Positions 57,091 to 64,000 of a stretch of 64,000 nt of DNA are shown here, piece by piece. The stretch lies in assembly GCF_025677645.1 (NCBI RefSeq), contig NZ_CP106879.1, positions 1,488,001 to 1,552,000 on the forward strand. Direction: 5' to 3'. The position numbers and the translations under genes were made by a program. The DNA is from Curtobacterium poinsettiae (GTDB lineage Bacteria; Actinomycetota; Actinomycetes; Actinomycetales; Microbacteriaceae). Numbering within the stretch: the first letter of the stretch is position 1; each line of letters opens with the position of its first letter. The notes under the pieces were generated by a model that saw nothing but the letters and a program-made list of their open reading frames with translations, had not been told where the DNA came from and did not search any database.

Positions 57091-58673
57091 GCGCCGCCGT
57101 GTCGGCACCCGCCGACCAGGTCGTCGCCACCCGCCCGGACGGGAGGCCCGGCGTGCGTCCGCCACGCCTCGTCGCCCACCGCGGTGCGCCGCGCGTCCGG
57201 CGCGAGAACACCCTGCCCGCCATCGCGGTCGCCGAGGCGCTCGGCGCCGAGGTGATCGAGGTCGACGTCCGCCGCACCGCCGACGGCGTCGCCGTCCTGC
57301 TGCACGACGAGACCCTCGGCCGGATGTGGGGCGACGCCCGCCGGGTGGCCGACGTCGACTGGTGCGACGTCGCCCGGCTCGGCAACGGCCTCGACCGGAT
57401 CCCGCGGCTCGACGGTGCGCTCGAACGGCTCGACGGCTGCCGGTCGACCCTGGTCGTCGACCTGACGGACGCCGAGGACGCCCTGGTGGCCGCCCGGACC
57501 GTGGCCGGCTTCACCGGCTCCACGGTGGTGGCCTGGTGCGGGGCGCCGGCGGCGATGGCGGCCGTCCGTTCCGTGCTGCCCGACGCCGACGTCTGGCTGG
57601 CGTGGGAGTCGCTCGACCCGCCCGTGTCGGCGGACCTCGAGGCGCTCGACCCGTCGACGCTCAACCTCGACGTCGCGTTCCTCACACCGCGCACCGTCGA
57701 GGTCGCACACGCCCTGGGCCTGCGCGTCGCCGTCTGGACGATCGACGACGCCGAGCCGGCGGTCTGGGCAGCCCGGCTCGGCGTCGATTCGATCACCACG
57801 AACGACGTCGGTTCCATCGGAGCGGCCCTGTCCGCGGCTGAGCGCGACGGCTGGCCCGAGCGCGACCGCGAGCCCACCGAGACCGAGGTCGCCTCGCGCG
57901 CCCAGGCCCTGGCCCACCGCATCGCCCACGAGGTCATCGCCTACACGCGTGAGCACCCGGTCAGCGAGGTCCACACCAAGGCGAACCCCGCCGACCTGGT
58001 CACCGATGTCGACCGCCTGGTGGAGCAGCACGTCCGCTCCCGCGTGCGGATGGTGTTCCCCACGCACGGGTTCACCGGCGAGGAGTACGGCGAGGCCCCC
58101 GGCGACCGGCACCGCTGGTTCCTCGACCCCGTCGACGGCACCACCAACCTGGCCAACGGCGTGCCCTGGACCTCGATGTCGCTCTGCCTGACCCGTGGTG
58201 GCCGACCGCTCGTCGGTGTCGTCGCCGACCCCTGGCGCGGCGAGGTGCTCGAGGCCCGACGTGGCCGCGGCGCCACCCTGCGCGACCGCCAGCTCCGACT
58301 CGACGACACACCCCGGCCGCTCGCCGGCGCAGTCGTCGGCACCGAGCTCGACGGACACCGCCCCTGGCCGGGGTTCGGGGCGTTCCTCGACGCCCTGGTC
58401 GACCGGTCGTGCACCCTCCGGGTGCAGGGGTCTGGCACGTTGACGATCGCGCAGGTCGCGGCCGGGCGTGGGATCGGCGGCTGCGTCTCGGCGTTCAACC
58501 CGGTCGATCACGGGGCCGCGGTGCTGCTCGTGCACGAGGCCGGGGGCGTCGTGCTGACGCCGGCCGGCCCCGTCGAGGGCTTCCCGCCCGTGGGGGAGCC
58601 GTTCCTGGTGGCGCACCCTGGTGCCGCGGACGAGCTGCACGCGGTGTGGACGGCGGCGCTCGCCGCGGGGTGA
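57087..58673 (+). CDS. Glycerophosphodiester phosphodiesterase-inositol monophosphatase fusion
   Basis: A 528-residue two-domain enzyme. Residues 20-250 are a GDPD TIM barrel: LVAHRGAPRVRRENTLPA, then VIEVDVRRTADGVAVLLHDE (metal and catalytic residues) and a late AVWTIDDAEPAVW. Residues 265-528 are an IMPase-fold phosphatase: HGFTGEEYGE, WFLDPVDGTTNLANG and FNPVDHGAA with metal ligands in place. The order suggests cleavage of a glycerophosphodiester followed by dephosphorylation, as for glycerophosphoinositol to inositol plus glycerol. Substrate is inferred. The GTG overlaps the ATPase stop. GRPGVRPP near the N-terminus comes from a GGAGGCCCG half copy. Confidence 0.9.
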   Translation: MSAAVSAPADQVVATRPDGRPGVRPPRLVAHRGAPRVRRENTLPAIAVAEALGAEVIEVDVRRTADGVAVLLHDETLGRMWGDARRVADVDWCDVARLGNGLDRIPRLDGALERLDGCRSTLVVDLTDAEDALVAARTVAGFTGSTVVAWCGAPAAMAAVRSVLPDADVWLAWESLDPPVSADLEALDPSTLNLDVAFLTPRTVEVAHALGLRVAVWTIDDAEPAVWAARLGVDSITTNDVGSIGAALSAAERDGWPERDREPTETEVASRAQALAHRIAHEVIAYTREHPVSEVHTKANPADLVTDVDRLVEQHVRSRVRMVFPTHGFTGEEYGEAPGDRHRWFLDPVDGTTNLANGVPWTSMSLCLTRGGRPLVGVVADPWRGEVLEARRGRGATLRDRQLRLDDTPRPLAGAVVGTELDGHRPWPGFGAFLDALVDRSCTLRVQGSGTLTIAQVAAGRGIGGCVSAFNPVDHGAAVLLVHEAGGVVLTPAGPVEGFPPVGEPFLVAHPGAADELHAVWTAALAAG

Positions 58674-58745
58674 GCCGCGGGGTGAGCCGCGGCGCGCACG
58701 GGGCCGGGAACCGTGCCCGGGGTGCGCAGGTGCGCACGGTGCGGA

Positions 58746-58780
58746 CTGGAGGCACGGTGCCAGCCCGGCACGCGCCTCCC
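58746..58780. terminator. Degenerate GGAGGC hairpin after the fusion gene
   Basis: CTGGAGGCACGGTGCC and CGGCACGCGCCTCC pair imperfectly over about 13 bp with a short loop, about 70 bp after the operon's last stop. Confidence 0.55.
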
Positions 58781-58886
58781 GGCCGACTCTGAGCGGGCGC
58801 TCAGTCACCGGACGCCCGGGGTTCGTAGTGTTGCAGTCCACGACGGGTCCGACCGGGCCCACCGTGCACCCGAAGGAGCATCGACC

Positions 58887-59678
58887 ATGGGATTCCTCGA
58901 CCGCCTGCTCGGACGTCCGGAGCGTGACCGATCCGCTGACGCACAGCAGAACCAGTGGGGGCAGCCGCCGCAGCAGCAGCAGGGCTACCGGTACGGCCAG
59001 CAGTCGTACCAGCAGCCGGCGCCGTCCGCACCGCAGGGCGGCCAGTACGGCGTCCCGCAGTGGGGCGGTGCACCGACGCAGCAGCAGGGTGCGACGACTG
59101 ACGACGAGCGTGCGGTCGAGCGCTACCGCTACCTGCTCCGCACCGCACCGCCGGAGCGCATCGAAGAGGTCCACGCCGAGGCCTTCGCCAAGCTGACCGA
59201 CGAGCAGCGCCGCATGGTCTACGACGAGTTCACCCGGACCGCGCCTCCCGGTGAGGCGCCCCGGGGTGACGACCCCCGCTCGCTCGCCCAGTCGGCGACC
59301 CGCTCCGAGATCCGTCAGCCGGGCTTCATGGAGCGCTCGCTCGGCGGTGTCGGCGGTGGCGGACGCTTCGGCGGCCAGCGCGGCGGTCCGTCGTTCGGCA
59401 GCATGATCGGCGCCTCGATCCTCGGGACGGTGGCCGGCTACGTCATCGGTTCGGCGATCATGAGCGCGTTCCTGCCGGACCCCGGTTCGTTCGATGGCGG
59501 TACCGACGCTGCGGGTGACGGTGGTTCGGAGGACACTGGTGCTGAATCCGGCGATGCCGGGGCGTCCGACGGCGGCGCATCCGACGGCGGCGGCTTCGAC
59601 AATGCGGGCTGGGGCGACAGCGGATCCGACTTCGGCGGTGGCTTCAGCGACTTCGGTGGTGGTGACTTCGACGTCTGA
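58887..59678 (+). CDS. Gln/Gly-rich predicted membrane protein, function unknown
   Basis: A 263-residue protein. Residues 20-70 are Gln/Tyr/Gly-rich (GYRYGQQSYQQP), like the HtrA N-terminus. A conserved charged helical domain follows (ERYRYLLRTAPPERIEEVHA near 80). A glycine-rich hydrophobic segment (MIGASILGTVAGYVIGSAIM near 172) may span the membrane, and the last 75 residues are Gly/Ser/Asp low complexity. AAGGAG lies 8 nt before the ATG. It resembles cation-transporter-like actinobacterial proteins of unknown role. Confidence 0.75.
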   Translation: MGFLDRLLGRPERDRSADAQQNQWGQPPQQQQGYRYGQQSYQQPAPSAPQGGQYGVPQWGGAPTQQQGATTDDERAVERYRYLLRTAPPERIEEVHAEAFAKLTDEQRRMVYDEFTRTAPPGEAPRGDDPRSLAQSATRSEIRQPGFMERSLGGVGGGGRFGGQRGGPSFGSMIGASILGTVAGYVIGSAIMSAFLPDPGSFDGGTDAAGDGGSEDTGAESGDAGASDGGASDGGGFDNAGWGDSGSDFGGGFSDFGGGDFDV

Positions 59679-59737
59679 GTGACGTCCGTCGCTCCGCCGG
59701 ACCCCCGGGTACCCACCGTGTCCGACGAAGGAGCGAC

Positions 59738-60739
59738 ATGGCCATCATCGAAGCCTCCGGGCTCACCAAGACCTACAAGTCGAAGTCCGGGCCGGTGCAC
59801 GCGCTCGCCGGACTCGACCTGTCGGTGCCACAGGGCACCGTGAAGGCGCTGCTCGGGCCGAACGGCGCAGGCAAGACCACGGTGGTGAAGGTGTTGACCA
59901 CCCTCATCACACCGGACTCGGGCACCGCGACGATCGACGGCATCGACGTGATCGCCGACCCGCAGGCCACCCGGCGGTCCATCGGGGTGTCCGGGCAGTA
60001 CGCGGCGGTCGACGAGAACCTGACCGGGTTCGAGAACCTCGAGATGATCGGGCGGCTCTACCACCTGGGCCGCAGGACGGCGCGCGATCGTGCCCGGGAG
60101 CTCATCGACGTCTTCGACCCGTCCGAGGCCGGGGACCGACCGGTGAAGGGCTTCTCCGGCGGCATGCGGCGACGCATCGACCTCGCCGGGGCGCTGGTGA
60201 TGAACCCGCGCGTGCTGTTCCTCGACGAACCGACCACGGGCCTCGACCCCCGCAGCCGGCTGGCGCTCTGGGGCATCATCGAGGACCTCGTGGCCGAGGG
60301 CGCGACGGTGCTCCTCACCACCCAGTACCTGGAAGAAGCCGACCGGCTCGCCGACGACATCGCGGTCATCGACGACGGGGCGGTCATCGCCGAGGGCACC
60401 GCGGACCAGCTCAAGGCGCAGGTCGGCGGGCACCGGGTGGTCGTCACCCTGGTCGACGATGCCGACGGCGACGCGGCGACCACGGTGCTGCGCCGCTCCG
60501 GGGTCGGTGAGGTCGAGACCTCGGGCGACGGCCGCACCCGTGCCATCGCGGTGGAGGCCGGTCCGGCAGCCCTGCAGCGCGTGCTCGCCGACCTGGGCGA
60601 GGCCGGCATCGAACTCCACGACGCCGGCATGCGACGACCGACCCTCGACGACGTCTTCCTCCGCCTGACCGGGCACGCCGCGACGGACGACGACCCCGGC
60701 GAACCCGCGGCGACCAAGCAGAAGGAGACGGCACGATGA
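59738..60739 (+). CDS. ABC exporter ATPase, DrrA family
   Basis: A 333-residue daunorubicin-resistance-type ATPase. Walker A GPNGAGKTTVV lies near residue 46, signature KGFSGGMRRRIDLAGAL near 137, Walker B VLFLDEPTTGLDPRSR near 158, and a C-terminal DrrA extension ends in a Thr/Lys-rich tail. GGAG precedes the ATG. It couples to the following permease gene (ATGA). The cargo may be a hydrophobic drug or lipid. Confidence 0.92.
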   Translation: MAIIEASGLTKTYKSKSGPVHALAGLDLSVPQGTVKALLGPNGAGKTTVVKVLTTLITPDSGTATIDGIDVIADPQATRRSIGVSGQYAAVDENLTGFENLEMIGRLYHLGRRTARDRARELIDVFDPSEAGDRPVKGFSGGMRRRIDLAGALVMNPRVLFLDEPTTGLDPRSRLALWGIIEDLVAEGATVLLTTQYLEEADRLADDIAVIDDGAVIAEGTADQLKAQVGGHRVVVTLVDDADGDAATTVLRRSGVGEVETSGDGRTRAIAVEAGPAALQRVLADLGEAGIELHDAGMRRPTLDDVFLRLTGHAATDDDPGEPAATKQKETAR

Positions 60740-61584
60740 CCACCACGTCCCTCGCGCCGGGCCGCCAGCTGCCCGTCGTCGTCACCTCGCCGCTCGCCGT
60801 CTGGGTCGAGGACGGCTGGACCGTCACCAAGCGGAACCTCATCAAGCTCAAGCGGTCGCCGGACATGCTCGTGTTCGCCGTGCTGCAGCCCATCATGTTC
60901 GTGCTGCTGTTCAGCCAGGTGTACGGCGGCGCCATCCAGGTGCAGGGGACCGACTACACGCAGTTCCTGATGGCGGGGATCTTCGCGCAGACCGTGGTGT
61001 TCGGTGCGACGTTCTCCGGGTCGGCGATGGCGCAGGACCTGAAGGAAGGGCTGATCGACCGGTTCCGGACGCTGCCGATGTCGGCGTCCGCGGTGCTGGT
61101 CGGGCGCACCAACTCCGACCTCGTCCTGAACTCGATCTCGATGGCGATCATGATGCTCACCGGCCTGGCGGTCGGGTGGAGGGTGAACTCGTCGCCGCTC
61201 GAGTTCCTGGCCGGCATCGCCCTGCTGCTGCTGTTCAGCTACGCGTTCAGCTGGGTGATGGCGCTGCTCGGCATGAGCGTCAAGACGCCCGAGGTCATCA
61301 ACAACGCCTCGTTCATGATCCTGTTCCCGCTGACGTTCATCTCGAACGCGTTCGTGCCGAGCGACACCCTGCCGCTGGTGCTGCGCGTGTTCGCGGAGTG
61401 GAACCCGGTGTCGTCGCTCGTGCAGGCCGCGCGGGAGTTGTTCGGCAACGTCGGGTCCGCCCCGGTACCGGACATCTGGACGATGCAGCACCCCGTGCTG
61501 ACCGTCCTGATCGGGATCGCCGTGATGCTCGTGGTGTTCGTCCCGTGGGCGGTGAACAAGTACACCCGTATCAGCGCGAAGTGA
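60736..61584 (+). CDS. ABC exporter permease, DrrB family
   Basis: A 282-residue ABC-2 permease with six predicted helices. SPDMLVFAVLQPIMFVLLFS near residue 35 and PLTFISNAFVPSDTLP near 200 are family landmarks. The start overlaps drrA-like by 4 bp. The coding end (WAVNKYTRISAK) is partly duplicated downstream. Confidence 0.92.
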   Translation: MTTTSLAPGRQLPVVVTSPLAVWVEDGWTVTKRNLIKLKRSPDMLVFAVLQPIMFVLLFSQVYGGAIQVQGTDYTQFLMAGIFAQTVVFGATFSGSAMAQDLKEGLIDRFRTLPMSASAVLVGRTNSDLVLNSISMAIMMLTGLAVGWRVNSSPLEFLAGIALLLLFSYAFSWVMALLGMSVKTPEVINNASFMILFPLTFISNAFVPSDTLPLVLRVFAEWNPVSSLVQAARELFGNVGSAPVPDIWTMQHPVLTVLIGIAVMLVVFVPWAVNKYTRISAK

Positions 61585-61644
61585 GGTGGCTGTGGGCGGT
61601 CAACAAGGCTGCCCCCTCACCGCCTCGCATCAGCGCGAAGTGAG
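61544..61644. repeat. Duplication of the drrB-like 3' end
   Basis: GTGGGCGGTGAACAAG plus ATCAGCGCGAAGTGAG at the gene end recur after the stop as GTGGGCGGTCAACAAG (61592) and ATCAGCGCGAAGTGAG (about 61629-61644), with a diverged middle. Confidence 0.85.
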
Positions 61645-61658
61645 ACCGGCGTGGGCGC

Positions 61659-62321
61659 TCAGAGCAGCTTGCGCTGCAGCGCCCACGCGGTCAGCTCGTG
61701 CCGGTTCGACAGCTGGAGCTTCCGCAGGACCTTCGACACGTGTGTCTCGACGGTCTTCACCGAGATGAACAGCTCCGTCGCGACCTCCTTGTAGGCGTAC
61801 CCGCGGGCGATCAGCCGCATGACCTCCTGCTCGCGGGCGGACAGGCGGTCCAGCTCGGCGTCGTGCTGCGCCGTCTCGCCGCTGACCGCTCCGAACGCGT
61901 CGAGCACGAAGCCGGCCAGGCGCGGCGAGAACACCGCGTCCCCGTCCGCCACGCGGGCCACGGCCTCGGCGACCTCGGCACTCGACGAGCTCTTCGTGAT
62001 GTACCCGCGGGCGCCGGCGCGGATGACCCGCACCACGTCGTCGGCGGCGTCCGACACGCTCAACGCGAGGAACCGGGTGTCCGGGTCCTCCGGCGCGGAC
62101 CGCGTGATCACCTCGGCACCGCCGCCGCCGGCGCCGCCCGGCAGGTGCACGTCGAGCAGGACGACGCGTGGGCGGGTGGCCGCGACGAGCGCCACGGCCT
62201 CGTCGACGGTCGCCGCCTCACCCACGACCTGGAGGCCCGGTGGCAGTCCGGCGCGCACGCCGGCTCGGAAGATGGAGTGGTCGTCGACGATCGCGACGGT
62301 CAACGGGGCGGGCTCGGTCAT
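61659..62321 (-). CDS. NarL/FixJ-type response regulator
   Basis: A 220-residue regulator. The receiver domain has IVDDHSIFRAG with the acidic pair near residue 13, phosphoacceptor Asp in VVLLDVHLPG near 57 and Lys in YITKSSSS near 109. The LuxR helix-turn-helix LSAREQEVMRLIARGYAYKE lies near 158. The start overlaps the kinase stop (ATGA). GLPPGLQVVG near residue 25 is encoded by a half copy of the GGAGGCCCG repeat. Confidence 0.94.
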   Translation of the reverse strand: MTEPAPLTVAIVDDHSIFRAGVRAGLPPGLQVVGEAATVDEAVALVAATRPRVVLLDVHLPGGAGGGGAEVITRSAPEDPDTRFLALSVSDAADDVVRVIRAGARGYITKSSSSAEVAEAVARVADGDAVFSPRLAGFVLDAFGAVSGETAQHDAELDRLSAREQEVMRLIARGYAYKEVATELFISVKTVETHVSKVLRKLQLSNRHELTAWALQRKLL

Positions 62322-63553
62322 GCGTGCTCCTCGTCCTGGGCCGCGGGTGCGAGCGGCAGGGTCAGCCGGACCTCGGTGCCGGCGCGCCCCGGCCCGGGCG
62401 CGATGGTCGCGTGGCCCCCGAGGCGCTGCATCCGGCCGACGATCGACTCGCGGACGCCGTACCGGCCCGCGGGCACCGCGTCGACGTCGAAGCCCGGGCC
62501 GCGATCGCGGATGCTGATCTCGACCCGGTCACCGGCGGTCTCGACGTACACGCTCACGGTCCCACCGGCGTGCCGGGCGGCGTTGAGCATCGCCTCGCGG
62601 GCGGCGGCGACGAGCCCGTCCGGCAGGTCGCTGCGGGCGGGTCCGACCGCGATGACCTCGATGCGGGCGGGGTACTCGGCCTCGATGTCCACGGCGGCGT
62701 CGCGCAGCTGCGCGCCGAGGTCGCGCGTCGGTTCCGCCTGTTCCGTGAAGAGCCAGGACCGCAGCTCGCGCTCCTGCGCCCGCGCCAGCCGTGCCGCGTC
62801 CGAACCCGGCTCGGCCTTCTGCTGGATGAGGGCGAGGGTCTGCAGCACCGAGTCGTGCAGGTGCGCCGCGAACTCGGCCCGCTCGAGGTCGCGGACTCGG
62901 GCGGCGCGTTCCTCGGCGAGGTCGCGGACGAGCCGGACCACCCACGGCGCGACCACGACGGCGACCCCGACCAGGACGGCGACCGCGGCGGTCAGCACGG
63001 TCCAGACGTTCGGGCGGCTGCTCGTCGTGAAGAACAGCAGGATGCCGAGCACGACGAGCACCAGGGCTCCGAGCGCCCGGACGACCAGGGCGGACGATCC
63101 GGCCGTGCGGACGTTGCGCAGCGCGTCGAACTGCCGCCAGGCGAGTGCGGCGCCGGTGACGACCACGACGCCGGGCACGACGACCTCGAGGGGCACGGCG
63201 GCGCCCATCCGTGCCGCGACGACGGCGCCGGCAGCGGCGAGCAGGGCCACGCCGAGCAGGATCTCGACGACCGGGGCACGCCGGGCGGACGCGGTGGTCT
63301 CGTCCTGGTCGACGTCGGCGCCCGGGGTCAGCACGGACTTGAGCGGCGCGCGCCCGGCGGTTGCCCCGGCGGCAGCGCTCGGCACGGTCGCCCAGAGCCA
63401 GGCGTAGAGCAGCAGGCCGGCGCCACCGCAGACCACCAGCACCGCGGTGGCGAGCCGGACGGCTCCGACCGGCAACCCGGTGTGCGCCGCGAACCCGCTG
63501 CAGACCCCGCCGACGACCCTGGGGGTCGGGCGCGTCATCGTCGCGGTGGCCAT
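62318..63553 (-). CDS. Sensor histidine kinase with N-terminal PspC domain
   Basis: A 411-residue kinase of the HisKA_3/NarX-like group. An N-terminal PspC domain (RVVGGVCSGFAAHTGLPVG) is followed by several membrane helices (to residue about 210). The phosphoacceptor His lies in AEFAAHLHDSVLQTLALIQQ near 235. The ATP-binding lid has EISIRDRGPGFD near 347. No Shine-Dalgarno; CAGGAT sits 6 nt before the ATG. With the response regulator it probably senses envelope stress. Confidence 0.92.
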   Translation of the reverse strand: MATATMTRPTPRVVGGVCSGFAAHTGLPVGAVRLATAVLVVCGGAGLLLYAWLWATVPSAAAGATAGRAPLKSVLTPGADVDQDETTASARRAPVVEILLGVALLAAAGAVVAARMGAAVPLEVVVPGVVVVTGAALAWRQFDALRNVRTAGSSALVVRALGALVLVVLGILLFFTTSSRPNVWTVLTAAVAVLVGVAVVVAPWVVRLVRDLAEERAARVRDLERAEFAAHLHDSVLQTLALIQQKAEPGSDAARLARAQERELRSWLFTEQAEPTRDLGAQLRDAAVDIEAEYPARIEVIAVGPARSDLPDGLVAAAREAMLNAARHAGGTVSVYVETAGDRVEISIRDRGPGFDVDAVPAGRYGVRESIVGRMQRLGGHATIAPGPGRAGTEVRLTLPLAPAAQDEEHA

Positions 63554-63667
63554 GGGGCAATCCTGGCACCGGAACGGCCGGCGCAGCAGGGTCCGGGCCC
63601 GGGATCAGGGACCGGTCAGGGGGAACCCCGATGGTGTCGGCGCAGCACTGCCGGGATGCTGGTGGCC

Positions 63668-64000
63668 ATGACCGATCACCAGCACGACTCCGCTCCCGGC
63701 ACCGCCGCCGGCAGCGCCGACTCGACGACCCGGTTCTTCGACTGGGTCCGCGGCCTCGGCATCGCGCGCACCGACGACCGCTGGCTCGCCGGCGTGTGCG
63801 GCGCCGTCGCTCGCCGCACCGGGCTCGACCCCCTCGTGGTCCGCGGTGTGACGATCGTCGTCGCGCTGCTGGGCGGGCCGGTCTTCCTCGCCTACGCGGC
63901 TGGCTGGGCGCTGCTGCCCGACACCGCCGGACGCATCCACGTCGAACGGATGATCCGCGGGGTCCTCGACCCGGCGCTCATCGCGATCGGCGCCTTCGTG
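63668..64000 (+). CDS. PspC domain membrane protein (3' partial)
   Basis: The first 111 residues are in the window; the frame runs off the right edge. A short N-terminus is followed by a PspC domain (RWLAGVCGAVARRTGLDPLV near residue 38) and the helix TIVVALLGGPVFLAYAAGWA. A further hydrophobic segment begins at the edge. It is divergent from the PspC-type kinase operon, a common actinobacterial arrangement. No Shine-Dalgarno or clear TANNNT box is visible before the ATG. Confidence 0.85.
   Translation, partial: MTDHQHDSAPGTAAGSADSTTRFFDWVRGLGIARTDDRWLAGVCGAVARRTGLDPLVVRGVTIVVALLGGPVFLAYAAGWALLPDTAGRIHVERMIRGVLDPALIAIGAFV

Overview
The window is very GC-rich (about 70% by eye), with dense coding, many GTG starts and many stop/start overlaps of the ATGA/GTGA type. 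Gene content and order indicate an actinobacterial chromosome, most likely Microbacteriaceae; a plant- or soil-associated relative of Curtobacterium is my guess (inference, no database was searched). The block from AdnB-like helicase-nuclease, NudC and UvrD2-type helicase through a ThiF-like protein, a metalloprotease-family protein, a PDZ-Lon protease and a UPF0182 membrane protein matches the conserved actinobacterial order seen in mycobacteria. No phage, plasmid, complete insertion sequence or CRISPR array was seen.

Layout. 1-12.5 kb: the conserved DNA-repair/protease block. 12.6-15 kb: initiator tRNA-Met, a nitrilase-family amidase and a facing aminotransferase. 15-17 kb: membrane HtrA-type protease. 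17.2-24.1 kb: a surface glycopolymer locus (two GT2 glycosyltransferases, CDP-alcohol phosphotransferase, CDP-glycerol-type polymerase, TagGH-like exporter, cytidylyltransferase-like enzyme). 24.4-27.5 kb: ABC exporter and a small zinc-binding protein. 27.7-31.3 kb: nicotinate phosphoribosyltransferase and the murI-rph-rdgB operon. 31.4-37.4 kb: DedA protein, tRNA-Leu(UAG), MFS transporter, mnmA, ligA. 37.6-41.6 kb: secreted alpha/beta hydrolase and class A PBP. 41.8-47.2 kb: gatCAB, then a two-gene type III polyketide synthase/methyltransferase unit. 47.3-50 kb: zinc alcohol dehydrogenase, DUF3097 protein and a hypothetical protein. 50.1-58.7 kb: LacI regulator, DUF3054 protein, AbiEi-like/nuclease protein, and a five-gene ABC importer operon ending in a glycerophosphodiesterase-inositol monophosphatase fusion. 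58.9-64 kb: glycine-rich protein, DrrAB-type exporter, PspC-type kinase with NarL regulator, and a divergent PspC protein.

The most coherent metabolic unit is the operon at 52.9-58.7 kb. A lipoprotein, two permeases and an ATPase import a substrate, and the fused enzyme has the activities expected for a glycerophosphoinositol-like compound. A LacI-type operator palindrome lies in its leader, and a LacI gene lies 1.7 kb upstream.

The most unusual signal is not a gene. A family of short palindromes with the core GGAGGCCCG recurs across the window. Some copies are perfect intergenic hairpins after genes. One whole hairpin and several half copies lie in frame inside coding regions. A second palindrome family (GGTGCGAGG arms) forms an inverted pair around the LacI/DUF3054/nuclease genes. 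About a dozen genes lack a Shine-Dalgarno and have a TANNNT hexamer exactly 6-7 nt before the start codon, the layout of leaderless transcripts. Several gene ends carry short tandem duplications.
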